From Luteolibacter flavescens (lineage in GTDB: Bacteria; Verrucomicrobiota; Verrucomicrobiia; Verrucomicrobiales; Akkermansiaceae): 64,000 nucleotides of DNA. Each line of letters starts with the position of its first letter. Positions within the stretch are counted from its first letter, which is position 1. The translations under genes were made by a program, and so were the position numbers. Below the pieces are notes generated by a model. That model did not search any database and was not told the DNA's origin. It saw only the letters and a list, made by a program, of their open reading frames with translations. The DNA lies in assembly GCF_025950085.1 (NCBI RefSeq), contig NZ_JAPDDS010000004.1:186001-250000 (forward strand). Reading direction: 5' to 3'. Of the stretch, positions 17,719 through 27,016 are shown one piece after another.

Positions 17719-19314
17719 ATGCTGTTCGCCCCTCCAACCCTGGCATCCGCACAAGGCGGACTCGCGGCACCCACCGCGGGAGAAAGCCGGGTGCCGGGGT
17801 TGGCATCTGTTTTCCCATCGGTCCGGACCGGCGCACTCGGGACAGCGCGCCCTTCCGGCCATCCCTACACGGCTGTCCGTCTCGCGTTCCATGGCTGGTT
17901 GGCGGGGCGGCGGCCGGAGATTTTCCAGGCTGGGCGGATGAGGCTACTCGGGACAGTGCCTCCTTCGTCCCTTACATCGGTGATCCGCGCGGCTTCTGGC
18001 TGGTTGTCCGCGCGGGTCGCCGGCGATTTTCCATCCGAAACGACGGGCGCACTCGGGACAGCGCGCCTCTCGCTTCACACCCAAACGGCTGTCCGCCCCG
18101 CATTCCATGGCTGGTTGGCGGGTCGGCGGCCGATGGCTTTCCTGGCTGGGCGGAAGGGGTCACTCGGGACAGTACCCCTTTCGCTTTTCAATCCGTTGAT
18201 CCGCGCGGCTTCTGGCTGGTTGTCCGCGCGGGTCACCGGAAATTTTCCATCGGCACGGACCGGCGCACTCGGGACAGCGCGCCCTTCCGGCCATTCCCAA
18301 ACGGCTGTCCGCCCCGCATTCCATGGCTGGTTGGCGGGGCGGCGGCCGTCGGAGGGAGTTTTCCAGACAAATGAAGCGAACGGCTATCACCTCTCCGTGC
18401 TCCCTGCCGAGACGGTGGAGTGGATGGCCGCGCAGGAGGGCAAGCTGATCATCGACGGCACCCTCGGCGGTGGCGGTCACAGCGAGGCTTTCCTGAAGGC
18501 CGGCGCGTCCGTCATCGGCATCGACCGCGATCCCGAGGCACTCGCCTTCGCATCGCAGCGGCTGGCCGCCTATGGCGACCGCTTCCGCACCTGGCAGGGA
18601 AATTTCGCAGATCTCCGGGACATCCCCGAGGTCCGGGGGGAAACGCGGGCCGATGGCCTGCTTTTGGACCTCGGGGTCTCGTCCCGGCAGCTCGACGCCG
18701 CGGAGCGGGGCTTCTCGTTCCGCGGCGCGGGCCCCCTCGACATGCGCATGGGACCTGCATGTCCCTTTGACGCCGCGCACGTGGTGAATACGTGGGCGGA
18801 GTCGGAGCTGGTCCGTATTTTCTTCGAGCTCGGCGAGGAGCCAAAGGCCCGCCGAATCGCCGCCGCCATCGTGAAACGCCGCGCCGAGCGCGAGTTCACG
18901 ACCACGACGGATCTGGCCGAGTGCATCGAAAAGGTCATCGGCCGCCACGGCCGCATCCACCCGGCGACGAAGGCCTTCCAAGCCATCCGCATGACGGTGA
19001 ATGACGAGCTCGGCTCGCTGGAGCGCGCGATGGAAGCCGCGCTCGACGTGCTGAAGCCGGGAGGCCGCCTGCTGATCATCACTTTCCACAGCCTGGAGGA
19101 CCGCATGGTGAAGCGCTTCATGCAGCACCGCGCGAAGCCTTGGCTGGACCAGCCCGACTGGCCGGCACCGCGGCCGAATCCCGACTGGTGCCTGCACCTT
19201 CCTGTTAGAAAAGCGATCGCAGCCAGCGACGCAGAGATCCGAATCAACCCGCGGGCCCGCAGTGCAAAACTGCGGGTCGCCGAGCTTCTGGACCCCACCG
19301 TCTCACCCCGATGA
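17719..19314 (+). CDS. rsmH: 16S rRNA (cytosine1402-N4)-methyltransferase RsmH with a repeat-encoded N-terminal extension
   Basis: RsmH N4-methylates C1402 in the 16S rRNA decoding centre. The SAM-dependent fold begins at YHLSVLPAETVEW (from 18385) and has DGTLGGGGHSEAF, IDRDPEA, LLLDLGVSSRQLD, RGFSFRGAGPLDMRM and a late ITFHSLEDRMVKRF. From 18385 it is about 310 residues, the usual length. The start is unresolved. The frame is open from an ATG at 17719 through 222 extra codons made of tandem repeat; a TTG at 18331 and GTG at 18397 lack ribosome-binding sites. An ATG at 18371, 12 bp after GGAGGGAG, is out of frame. The extension may not be translated. The stop overlaps the ftsL start. Confidence 0.9.
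   Translation: MLFAPPTLASAQGGLAAPTAGESRVPGLASVFPSVRTGALGTARPSGHPYTAVRLAFHGWLAGRRPEIFQAGRMRLLGTVPPSSLTSVIRAASGWLSARVAGDFPSETTGALGTARLSLHTQTAVRPAFHGWLAGRRPMAFLAGRKGSLGTVPLSLFNPLIRAASGWLSARVTGNFPSARTGALGTARPSGHSQTAVRPAFHGWLAGRRPSEGVFQTNEANGYHLSVLPAETVEWMAAQEGKLIIDGTLGGGGHSEAFLKAGASVIGIDRDPEALAFASQRLAAYGDRFRTWQGNFADLRDIPEVRGETRADGLLLDLGVSSRQLDAAERGFSFRGAGPLDMRMGPACPFDAAHVVNTWAESELVRIFFELGEEPKARRIAAAIVKRRAEREFTTTTDLAECIEKVIGRHGRIHPATKAFQAIRMTVNDELGSLERAMEAALDVLKPGGRLLIITFHSLEDRMVKRFMQHRAKPWLDQPDWPAPRPNPDWCLHLPVRKAIAASDAEIRINPRARSAKLRVAELLDPTVSPR
17812..18348. repeat. 216-bp-period tandem repeat between mraZ and the rsmH domain
   Basis: The word ACTCGGGACAG recurs at about 17835, 17946, 18051, 18162 and 18267. 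The spacings alternate 111 and 105 bp, so the true unit is 216 bp with two related halves, present about 2.5 times. One half carries CATTCCATGGCTGGTTGGCG followed by GGCGGCCG; the other carries GCGGCTTCTGGCTGGTTGTC. Both half-units and the full unit are divisible by three, so the frame fused to rsmH stays open. Units differ by scattered substitutions. Confidence 0.9.
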
Positions 19315-19670
19315 ATCGACTCCGCTCCGAGCCCACGACTCATATCTCCGTTTTCATCACGCTGATCCTCGCCGCACTGGTGGTGATCGCCGGCGGCATC
19401 ATGCACGCGGTGGCGAAGAACTCGCAGGTGCAGGTGGAGCGCCAGATCGACCAGGCGCAGACGCGCATCGAGCAGACGAAGGTGAAGATCCGCATGATCG
19501 AGGTGCGGACGGACAAGCTGCTCGACCGATTTGAAATGAAGGAGCGGCTCAAGGAGTCCGGCTCCGGTCTCGTACCCATCACTCCCGCCGACATCGAGGA
19601 GGTCCGCCCGCGGCAGTTGCCCGTGGCCCGGCCCGGCTCGGAGGTCGCCGATGTCCGCGAGCCATCATGA
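19311..19670 (+). CDS. ftsL: FtsL-like division protein
   Basis: A 119-residue bitopic membrane protein in the position of ftsL, overlapping rsmH (ATGA at 19311-19314) and ftsI. A short basic N-terminus precedes one transmembrane helix (about residues 13-32, VFITLILAALVVIAGGIMHA). A coiled coil (VERQIDQAQTRIEQTKVKIRMIEVRTDKLLDRF) follows, and a proline-rich tail ends it. FtsL pairs with FtsB/DivIC in the divisome. The FtsL sequence is poorly conserved, so the call rests on topology and position. Confidence 0.75.
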   Translation: MNRLRSEPTTHISVFITLILAALVVIAGGIMHAVAKNSQVQVERQIDQAQTRIEQTKVKIRMIEVRTDKLLDRFEMKERLKESGSGLVPITPADIEEVRPRQLPVARPGSEVADVREPS

Positions 19671-21625
19671 CCCGGAGACACTTTCAGACCAGGTGTGTGT
19701 TGCTGTGCTCGGTCCTTGTGACCGGGCTCAGCGTGCTTTCAGTGCGCTTGATCCAGATCCAGGTGTGGGATCGGAAACACTACGCGAACAAGGCCCGCCA
19801 GACCTTCGAGCGCCGCGAGGTGCTCGCGGGTCTGCGCGGGACGATCGTGGACCGGAATGAGGAAGTGCTGGCGAAGAGCATGCCGGTGGCCTCCGTCTTC
19901 GTGGACCTGAATCACCTGACGGACCCGCTTCTCGTCTCCTTCCCGCTGGCCTACGAGCGCGCGAGCGCGGAGGCGGACTGGGAGACCCTCTCGCCGCAGG
20001 ACCGGAAGAGCCGCGTGTATGCCGAGCGCAGCGTCATCCTGAAGGACGCCGAGGACATGCCGCCCGGCACGCTGGTCGAAAAGGGCATCGCCCAGGCGGT
20101 GAGCCTGCTCGCGCGCCCGCTGGGCATGAAGCGCGAGGACATGCACTCGCAGATCAAGAAGGCGGTCGATCGCCGCTCGATGGAGTTTTGCCTGGTGAAG
20201 GATCGCCCCGCCGACGACATCGAGCGCGTCCGCGAGATCATCTCGAAGCACTGGCTGGAAGGCTTCTTCCTGCGCGAGTCCTTCAAGCGCTGGTACACCT
20301 CGCCGGATCTGGCGACGCACGTCGTGGGCTTCACGGGCGAGCAGGAGGATATCGATGAGAACGGACGCAAGACCTTCCGTCCGGTGGGGAAATTCGGCAT
20401 CGAGTCCGCGCTGGAGGAATATCTCGCCGGCAGCGATGGCTGGCAGGAGCACCGCCGTGCGCCGAACGGTGCGCGCATCCCCGGGGATACGAGCAGCCTG
20501 AAGCCGCCGCGCGCCGGGCTGGACGTGCAGCTCACGCTGGACATGGGCGTGCAGGCGATCGTGGAGGAAGAGCTGGATGCCGCGCTCACCGACTGGGAGA
20601 GCAAGCGCGGGTGCATCATCGTGATGGACCCGAAGACCAGCGAGATCCTCGGCATGGCCAGCAGGCCGCATTTCAATCTCAACACGCTGAAGGACATCGG
20701 CAAGGACCAGCGCGGCATGAATTTCGCCATGCAGGCGATCTACGAGCCGGGTAGTACCATCAAGATCGTGGCAGCAGCCGCCGCCATGAACGAGAGGCTC
20801 GTCACGCCGCAGACCTCCATCTTTTGCCACAACGGCCTCTACCAGCAGGGGAAGGTCCGCGTGCCGGATCACCACCCCTACGGCTACCTCTCCGTGGAAG
20901 GCGTGCTCGCGAAGTCGAGCAACATCGGTGCCTACAAGCTGGGCCAGCAGCTCGGCTCGGGCCGCTTCTACGAATACATGGCCGACTTCGGCTTTGGGAA
21001 AAAATCCGGCATCCTCCTCAGCGGCGAGAGCCGCGGCGTGGTGCGGAATTCCGGGAATCCGGTGGACTTCTCCCGTGCGACCTATGGCTACGCACTGGCG
21101 GTGACGCCGCTGCAGGTGGCCTCCGCCTACTGCGCCATCGCGAGCGACGGCAAGCTGCGCAAGCCGCACATCGTGAAATCGATCACCGCGAACAACGGCG
21201 TGGTGGTCGAAGAATTCGAGCCCGAGGTGGTAAGCGAGGTCCTGCGCCCGGAGACGGCGAAGGCCATGCGCGGCGCACTGCAGAAGGTGGTGGACGTGAA
21301 GGGCACCGCTCTGCAGGCAAAGGTGCCGGGCTACAGCGGCGCGGGGAAAACCGGGACCGCCGTCCGCATCGAAAAAGGCCGATATCAGGCCGGGCACTAC
21401 ACCGTATCCTACGCGGGCATGCTGCCGGCAAAGGATCCCGCCTTCGTGTGCGTGGTGGTCATCGACGATCCGCTCACCACGAAGGTCTCCCGCTACGGCG
21501 GCACCATCGCCGCTCCCGTTTTCGCCAAGGTCGGCACCCGACTCGCCGCCCACATGAATCTCACCCCGGACGAGCCGGTGGAGGAGAAGGACAAGGACAA
21601 GCTCGCCGGAACCAAGAAACCGTGA
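19667..21625 (+). CDS. ftsI: Peptidoglycan D,D-transpeptidase FtsI (class B PBP3)
   Basis: A 652-residue penicillin-binding protein that cross-links septal peptidoglycan. The N-terminal membrane anchor is at about residues 11-29, followed by the dimerisation domain and the transpeptidase domain. The catalytic motifs are S363-T-I-K (with K366), S417-S-N, and K561-T-G. The ATG overlaps the ftsL stop (ATGA), and the stop overlaps the GTG start of murE. The order ftsL-ftsI-murE-murF is that of the classical dcw cluster. Confidence 0.96.
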   Translation: MTRRHFQTRCVLLCSVLVTGLSVLSVRLIQIQVWDRKHYANKARQTFERREVLAGLRGTIVDRNEEVLAKSMPVASVFVDLNHLTDPLLVSFPLAYERASAEADWETLSPQDRKSRVYAERSVILKDAEDMPPGTLVEKGIAQAVSLLARPLGMKREDMHSQIKKAVDRRSMEFCLVKDRPADDIERVREIISKHWLEGFFLRESFKRWYTSPDLATHVVGFTGEQEDIDENGRKTFRPVGKFGIESALEEYLAGSDGWQEHRRAPNGARIPGDTSSLKPPRAGLDVQLTLDMGVQAIVEEELDAALTDWESKRGCIIVMDPKTSEILGMASRPHFNLNTLKDIGKDQRGMNFAMQAIYEPGSTIKIVAAAAAMNERLVTPQTSIFCHNGLYQQGKVRVPDHHPYGYLSVEGVLAKSSNIGAYKLGQQLGSGRFYEYMADFGFGKKSGILLSGESRGVVRNSGNPVDFSRATYGYALAVTPLQVASAYCAIASDGKLRKPHIVKSITANNGVVVEEFEPEVVSEVLRPETAKAMRGALQKVVDVKGTALQAKVPGYSGAGKTGTAVRIEKGRYQAGHYTVSYAGMLPAKDPAFVCVVVIDDPLTTKVSRYGGTIAAPVFAKVGTRLAAHMNLTPDEPVEEKDKDKLAGTKKP

Positions 21626-23121
21626 TTTTACGCGATCTCATCGCCCACCTCGACCGGCCTTTGCACGCTGGTAATCTCGACACCGAAATCCAAGCGGTGA
21701 CGTCTGACTCACGCCTTGTGGGGCCGGGCGTTGCCTTCGTGGCCGTGCGTGGTGAAAGCCAGGACGGTCGCGATTTCATCCCTGCGGCGCTGTCGCGCGG
21801 AGCTGCCGTCATCATCTCCGACACGGCGGCGGACGAGGGCCACCCGGACGAGACTCCCTTCATCCAGGTCAGCGATACACGGCACGCGCTCGCGGCCTTC
21901 GCGCGCCTGCTCGCGGGCGAGCCCTCGAAAAAGCTGCGCCTCGCCGGTGTGACCGGGACGAATGGCAAGACCACGACTGCCTTCCTGCTCCATCACCTGA
22001 TGAAGCGGGTGTGGCACCGCGCCGGCATGATCGGCACGGTGGTGGTGGACGATGGCGAGCAGGCGAAGCCCGCGAATTTCACCACGCCGGGACCGGTGGA
22101 GTTGAATGCCCTGCTGGCCAGCATGGTGGAGCACGGCTGCCGCGGCGCGGCCATGGAGGTGTCCTCGCACGGCATCGACCAGAAGCGCATCGACGGCGTC
22201 GCCTTCGACGCGGCCGTCTTCACGAATCTCACGCAGGATCACCTGGACTACCACGGCACGCTGGACGCGTATGCCGCGACGAAGTTCTCGTGGTTCGAGT
22301 CGCTGGCCATCGACCCGCTCGGCAAAAAGCCGGTGGCGGTGGTGAATTTCGACGACGGCTACGGCGAGAAGCTGGTGGACCTGCTGGGTGACCGCCTGCC
22401 GCTCATCAAGTACGGCTTCAACGTCCACTGCGACTTCCGCGCGAACAACTTCAAGCAGAGCGCGCGCGGCATGGAATTCGAGCTGACGGCGAAGGGGAAA
22501 TCCTACCTCGTCCGCGCCCCGCTCATCGGCCGCTTCAATGTCTATAACATCCTCTCCGCACTCGCCGCTGCGAGCGCGATGAAGATCAAGGTGCGCGACG
22601 CCGTCGCTGCCATCGCCGAGGCCCCGCAGGTGCCCGGACGCATGGAATTCTGCGGGACGAAGGACGGTGTGACCGTCTTCGTGGACTATGCGCACACGCC
22701 GGATGCGGTGACGAATGCGTGCCGCACGCTGAAGGAGCTGAATCCGAACCGCCTCATCACCGTCTTCGGCTGTGGCGGGGATCGCGACAAGAAGAAGCGC
22801 CCGCTGATGGGCAAGGCCGCGTCCGAGATCAGCGACGCCTGCATCATCACCTCGGACAATCCGCGCAGCGAGGAGCCGGAAGCCATTCTCAAGGAGATCG
22901 AGTCCGGCATGACCGGCACCCGCTACCGCAGCGTGGTGGATCGCGCCGAGGCGATCCGCATCGCGATCCATGCCGCAGGGCAGGGGGACATCGTCCTGAT
23001 CGCGGGCAAGGGCCACGAGACCTACCAGCAATTCTCCGACCGCACCATCGACTTCGACGACCGTCGCGAGGCGCGCCGCGCCCTGGCCGAGCGTCCCGAA
23101 CCACCGCAGCGCAAGCGATGA
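21622..23121 (+). CDS. murE: UDP-MurNAc-L-Ala-D-Glu ligase MurE (meso-diaminopimelate type)
   Basis: A 499-residue cytoplasmic Mur ligase that adds the third peptide residue to the peptidoglycan precursor. The ATP site is GVTGTNGKTTTAF near residue 110. The substrate motif reads SDNPRSEEP; DNPR is the signature of enzymes that add meso-diaminopimelate rather than lysine, so this wall is predicted to be DAP type. The start is a GTG at 21622 overlapping the ftsI stop (GTGA), chosen because family sequence begins exactly there; the open frame to 20824 is antisense-like ftsI sequence in another frame. The stop overlaps murF. Confidence 0.96.
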   Translation: MILRDLIAHLDRPLHAGNLDTEIQAVTSDSRLVGPGVAFVAVRGESQDGRDFIPAALSRGAAVIISDTAADEGHPDETPFIQVSDTRHALAAFARLLAGEPSKKLRLAGVTGTNGKTTTAFLLHHLMKRVWHRAGMIGTVVVDDGEQAKPANFTTPGPVELNALLASMVEHGCRGAAMEVSSHGIDQKRIDGVAFDAAVFTNLTQDHLDYHGTLDAYAATKFSWFESLAIDPLGKKPVAVVNFDDGYGEKLVDLLGDRLPLIKYGFNVHCDFRANNFKQSARGMEFELTAKGKSYLVRAPLIGRFNVYNILSALAAASAMKIKVRDAVAAIAEAPQVPGRMEFCGTKDGVTVFVDYAHTPDAVTNACRTLKELNPNRLITVFGCGGDRDKKKRPLMGKAASEISDACIITSDNPRSEEPEAILKEIESGMTGTRYRSVVDRAEAIRIAIHAAGQGDIVLIAGKGHETYQQFSDRTIDFDDRREARRALAERPEPPQRKR

Positions 23122-24485
23122 CACCCATCGACGCAAGCACCCTGGCCCGGCATGCCGGCGGCGTGATCGCTGCCGGACGTGGCGACGTGCTTGCTTCAGC
23201 TGTCTCCACGGACACGCGGACGATTCCCCCCGGCTCGGCATTCTTTGCCCTGCGCGGCGACCGCTTCGATGCGAATGACTTCGCCTGCCAGGCGATCGCG
23301 GCGGGAGCCTCGGTCGCCGTGGTGGAGCGCTGGGAAGGTGATTGCCTGGAGGATACCGCGGTGGTGCAGGTGCCGGATGGCCTGGCCGCGCTGCAGCGCT
23401 TCGCCGCATGGTATCGCCGCCAGCGCGAGATCCCGGTGGTGGGCATCACGGGCTCGAATGGCAAGACGAGCACGAAGGACTTCACCACTGCCGTGCTTGG
23501 CCGCGCCTTCAGCGTGTGCGCCACCCGGGGGAACCTGAACAATCACATCGGCGTGCCGCTCAGCGTGCTCTCGCTGGAGGACAGCCATACGGCCGCCGTC
23601 TTCGAGATGGGGATGAATCACCCCGGCGAGATCGCGCCGCTGTGCGAGATCGCGCGGCCCGGGCTGGGCATCATCACGAATATCGGCACCGCCCACATCG
23701 AGTACATGGGCAGCCGCGAATCGATCGCCGAGGAAAAGGGCGCGCTAGCCCGCAGCCTGCCGGAAGACGGTGCGCTGTTCATTCCCGCCGGCTGCGATTT
23801 CCACGACTACTTCAAGCGTCGTACCAAGGCCCGCGTGATCTGTGTGGGAAATGGCCGCGGCGAGATCCGTGCGGAAAACCTGGTCACCTCGGAAAGCGGC
23901 TCGCGCTTCACGCTGGTCATCTCCGGCAAGCCTGCCGCGGAGGTGGACCTGCCGGTGGCCGGCCGCCACATGGTGACGAATGCCCTGCTCGCCGCAGGGG
24001 CCGGATGGTTCCTCGGCATCGATCCGGAGGAGATCGCCGCCGGGCTGTCGGGTGCCGTGCTGACCAGCGGCCGCCTGCGTCGTTTCACCAGCGGCGGCGT
24101 CGTGGTCTTCGACGATACCTACAATGCAAATCCCGAGTCGATGGCCGCGGCGATCGACACGCTGGCGGAGACGCCGGTGCGGAGTGGCAGTGGCAAGCGC
24201 ATCGCGGTGCTGGGCCGCATGGGCGAGCTCGGCAGCCATGGCCCGGAGGCGCACCTGAAGGTGGGCCGCCTCGCCGCCTCGCGCGGACTTACGGTGGTTG
24301 CCGTAGGTCCGGGGTCCGAGGGCATCGCCGAGGGGGCCGTCACGGTCGAGCATTTCCCCGACCAAGCCGAAGCCGCCGCCTGGCTCGCCAGCCACGCCGT
24401 CGCCGGTGACGTCGTCCTTTTCAAAGCCAGCCGCAGCGCCGCGATGGAGCGCGTGATGCAGCAGGCATTCCCGACTCAAGACTGA
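23118..24485 (+). CDS. murF: UDP-MurNAc-tripeptide--D-Ala-D-Ala ligase MurF
   Basis: A 455-residue Mur ligase that adds D-Ala-D-Ala to complete the pentapeptide precursor. N-terminal UDP-binding part has STDTRTIPPGSAFFALRG; the ATP site is GITGSNGKTSTKDF; the central NRGNLNNHIGVPL-type segment reads TRGNLNNHIGVPLS; the C-terminal domain has DDTYNANPESMAAAI. The ATG overlaps the murE stop (ATGA at 23118-23121). mraY follows after 3 bp. Confidence 0.96.
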   Translation: MTPIDASTLARHAGGVIAAGRGDVLASAVSTDTRTIPPGSAFFALRGDRFDANDFACQAIAAGASVAVVERWEGDCLEDTAVVQVPDGLAALQRFAAWYRRQREIPVVGITGSNGKTSTKDFTTAVLGRAFSVCATRGNLNNHIGVPLSVLSLEDSHTAAVFEMGMNHPGEIAPLCEIARPGLGIITNIGTAHIEYMGSRESIAEEKGALARSLPEDGALFIPAGCDFHDYFKRRTKARVICVGNGRGEIRAENLVTSESGSRFTLVISGKPAAEVDLPVAGRHMVTNALLAAGAGWFLGIDPEEIAAGLSGAVLTSGRLRRFTSGGVVVFDDTYNANPESMAAAIDTLAETPVRSGSGKRIAVLGRMGELGSHGPEAHLKVGRLAASRGLTVVAVGPGSEGIAEGAVTVEHFPDQAEAAAWLASHAVAGDVVLFKASRSAAMERVMQQAFPTQD

Positions 24486-24488
24486 CCC

Positions 24489-25703
24489 ATGCTCTACTGG
24501 ATTTACGAATGGTGGAAAGCCGCTTTCGAGGCGGAGAAGGCGAGCGGCGTCCAGGAGTGGGCGCACACCTTCTCGTTCCTCAATCTGCTCGGCTACATCA
24601 CCTTCCGGGCCGCGGCGGGTTGCTTGCTTGCCTTCGTCATCAGCATCTTCGCCGGGCCGCGCGTGATCCGTCGTCTCATCTCGCTGAAGGTGGGCCAGCC
24701 GATCCGCACGGCGGAGGAAGTCCACAAGCTCGCCGAGCTTCACGGCGGCAAGGTGGGCACCCCCACGATGGGTGGCGTGCTCATCCTCGGCTCGGTGCTC
24801 ATCTCGGTCTTCGTGTGCGCGCAGCCGTTGAATCCCTTCGTGGCCGTGTGCTCGTGCACGATGGCGGCGCTCGGCCTGCTCGGCTTCTGCGATGACTACA
24901 AGAAGGTGAAGCAGAAGAAGTCCGACGGCGTCAGCGCGCGGACGAAGCTCTTCTGGCAGCTCGTCATCGCGGTGGTCGCGGCGTGCTTCATCTATTTCAA
25001 AAAGGAGATCAGCGGCTACGGCGCGACTCCCGAGGAGATCGAGGCGGGGCGCGCGGGCTTCAAGCTGGGTGCGAGCCACATCGGCATCGGCCAGATCTGC
25101 TTCCCGCTTTTCAAGTCGCCCATCATCGACCTCGGCATCCTGGTCATCCCGTTCTTCGCGGCGATCATCATCGGCAGCTCGAATGCGGTGAACCTGACCG
25201 ACGGTCTCGACGGCCTGGCGATCGGCTGCACCATCACGGTGGCGCTTGCTTACGCGGCGCTCGCTTACCTCGGCGGTCACGCCTACATGGCCCGGGAATA
25301 TCTGGTCATCCCCTACAATCTCTACATCGGCGAGCTGGCCGTGCTGCTGCTCGCGCTGGCCGGTGCGGGCTTCGGCTTCCTGTGGTTCAATTGCCACCCG
25401 GCGAAGGTTTTCATGGGCGACACCGGTTCGCTGGCCATCGGCGGCGCGCTCGGCACCGCGGCCATCTGCGTGAAGCAGGAGCTGCTGCTCGTCATCATCG
25501 GCGGTGTCTTCGTCATGGAAGCCTTGTCGGTGATGCTGCAGGTCGGCAGCTTCAAGCTCCGCCGCAAGCGCATCTTCGCGATGGCGCCCATCCACCATCA
25601 CTTCGAGCTCCGCGGCTGGCATGAGAGCCAGGTGATCATCCGTTTCTGGATCATCTCCATCATGCTGGCCCTCTTCGGACTCGCACTGCTCAAGATCGCC
25701 TGA
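24489..25703 (+). CDS. mraY: Phospho-N-acetylmuramoyl-pentapeptide-transferase MraY
   Basis: A 404-residue polytopic membrane enzyme that transfers phospho-MurNAc-pentapeptide to undecaprenyl phosphate, forming lipid I. Conserved stretches include KVGTPTMGGVLIL, the DDYKK catalytic aspartates (FCDDYKKVKQKKSDG), NAVNLTDGLDGLAIG, and the C-terminal HHHFELRGWHESQV. The last base of its TGA is the first base of the murD ATG, implying translational coupling. The length is somewhat above the usual 360, due to a longer N-terminal region and an insertion after residue 175. Confidence 0.96.
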   Translation: MLYWIYEWWKAAFEAEKASGVQEWAHTFSFLNLLGYITFRAAAGCLLAFVISIFAGPRVIRRLISLKVGQPIRTAEEVHKLAELHGGKVGTPTMGGVLILGSVLISVFVCAQPLNPFVAVCSCTMAALGLLGFCDDYKKVKQKKSDGVSARTKLFWQLVIAVVAACFIYFKKEISGYGATPEEIEAGRAGFKLGASHIGIGQICFPLFKSPIIDLGILVIPFFAAIIIGSSNAVNLTDGLDGLAIGCTITVALAYAALAYLGGHAYMAREYLVIPYNLYIGELAVLLLALAGAGFGFLWFNCHPAKVFMGDTGSLAIGGALGTAAICVKQELLLVIIGGVFVMEALSVMLQVGSFKLRRKRIFAMAPIHHHFELRGWHESQVIIRFWIISIMLALFGLALLKIA

Positions 25704-27007
25704 TGACCCTGTCCGGAAAAATCGTCGTCGTCCTCGGTGCCGGCCGCAGCGGCCGTGCAGCCGCCGCCCTCGCCCTGCGCGAGGGTGCGGAGGTCCACGT
25801 CCACGATGCATCGCCGTCCATCGACGGCATGCCCGTCGGCGTGCAGGTGCATCCGGGAGCCACGGTGGAAAAGGGCGGCGGGGTGACCTCCGACCTGCTC
25901 GTCATCAGCCCCGGCATCGACACCTACGGCCCGCTCGTCGCTGCCTACTCGCAGGGTGCGGGCGAGGTGATCGGCGAGACGGAGCTCGGCTACCGCTACT
26001 ACGAGGGCCGTATCGTCGGCATCACCGGCACGAATGGCAAGACGACCACGACCGAACTGGTCGAGCGCATCCTGAAGGCAGGCGGCTACGATGCCGCACC
26101 ATGTGGCAACTACGGCCACCCGCTGTGCGAGATCGTGCTGCGCGACCCGATGCCGAATGCGGTGGCGCTGGAGCTGAGCTCCTTCCAGCTCGAGACGATC
26201 AAGGACTTCCGCCCGGATGTCTCCATCTGGCTGAATTTCGCGCCGGACCACATGGACCGCTATCCCACGGTGCAGTCCTACTTCGATGCGAAGTTCCGCA
26301 TCTTCATGAACCAGACCGCGGACCAGAAGGCCATCGTCCGCACGGGGGAGAATCTCCCGGCGATCCTGCCGGAGCTGGTGACCTTCTCCACGGAAGATCC
26401 CGAGGCGGATTGGTTCTCCGATGGACGTCGTATCACGCGCCGCGGCGTGGAGGTGCTGGACCTGGAGGCGAGCACGCGCATGCGCGGCCTGCACAATGCG
26501 GAGAACGCGATGGCGGCCATCGCCGCGTGCGAGGCGATCGGCATCCCCATCGGGGCCGCGCGCACCGCGCTCGATGGCTACGCGCCGCCGCTCCACCGTT
26601 GCGAGCTGGTGCGCACGCTGGATGGCGTGGAATATCTCAATGATTCCAAGGCTACGAACTTGCATGCCCTGGAGAGCGCGCTACGCTCGCAGACCCGCCC
26701 GGTGGTGCTCATCGCCGGGGGAAAGGAAAAGGGCCTCGACTACGCGCCGGTGGTTCCTTTGTTAGAAAAGAAGGCGGTGGCTGCCGTGACCTATGGCCAG
26801 ATCGCCGCACCCCTCGCCGGGATCTTTTCCGCAGCTGTCCCCGTCAACCAGGTGACCACCCTCGCCGAGGCCGTGGAAGCCGCCCGCAAGCTCGCGCCGC
26901 GCGGGGCCACCGTCCTGCTGTCGCCGGGCACCTCATCCTTCGACCAGTTCTCCGGCTACGAGCAGCGCGGGGATGTCTTCCGTGATCTCGTTCTCAATCT
27001 TCGTTGA
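25703..27007 (+). CDS. murD: UDP-MurNAc-L-alanine--D-glutamate ligase MurD
   Basis: A 434-residue Mur ligase that adds D-glutamate to UDP-MurNAc-L-Ala. The N-terminal Rossmann-like domain begins VVVLGAGRSGRAAA; the ATP site is GITGTNGKTTTTEL; ELSSFQLETI and LNFAPDHMDRY follow; the C-terminal domain has NDSKATNLHA and LLSPGTSSFDQF. It shares one base with the mraY stop and is followed after 9 bp by the LysM gene. Confidence 0.96.
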   Translation: MTLSGKIVVVLGAGRSGRAAAALALREGAEVHVHDASPSIDGMPVGVQVHPGATVEKGGGVTSDLLVISPGIDTYGPLVAAYSQGAGEVIGETELGYRYYEGRIVGITGTNGKTTTTELVERILKAGGYDAAPCGNYGHPLCEIVLRDPMPNAVALELSSFQLETIKDFRPDVSIWLNFAPDHMDRYPTVQSYFDAKFRIFMNQTADQKAIVRTGENLPAILPELVTFSTEDPEADWFSDGRRITRRGVEVLDLEASTRMRGLHNAENAMAAIAACEAIGIPIGAARTALDGYAPPLHRCELVRTLDGVEYLNDSKATNLHALESALRSQTRPVVLIAGGKEKGLDYAPVVPLLEKKAVAAVTYGQIAAPLAGIFSAAVPVNQVTTLAEAVEAARKLAPRGATVLLSPGTSSFDQFSGYEQRGDVFRDLVLNLR

Positions 27008-27016
27008 TTTGCACCC

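Noticed and set aside
17812-18348. CRISPR array
   Set aside because: Units are 216 bp with no short identical repeats separated by unique spacers, and no cas gene is near.
18371-18420. Separate small gene from the ATG at 18371
   Set aside because: The frame reads as an arginine-rich shadow of rsmH; the ribosome-binding site is more likely the lost start of rsmH.
20824-21621. Long 5' extension of the murE frame
   Set aside because: It overlaps ftsI in another frame; the GTG at 21622 with the GTGA overlap and family N-terminus fixes the start.
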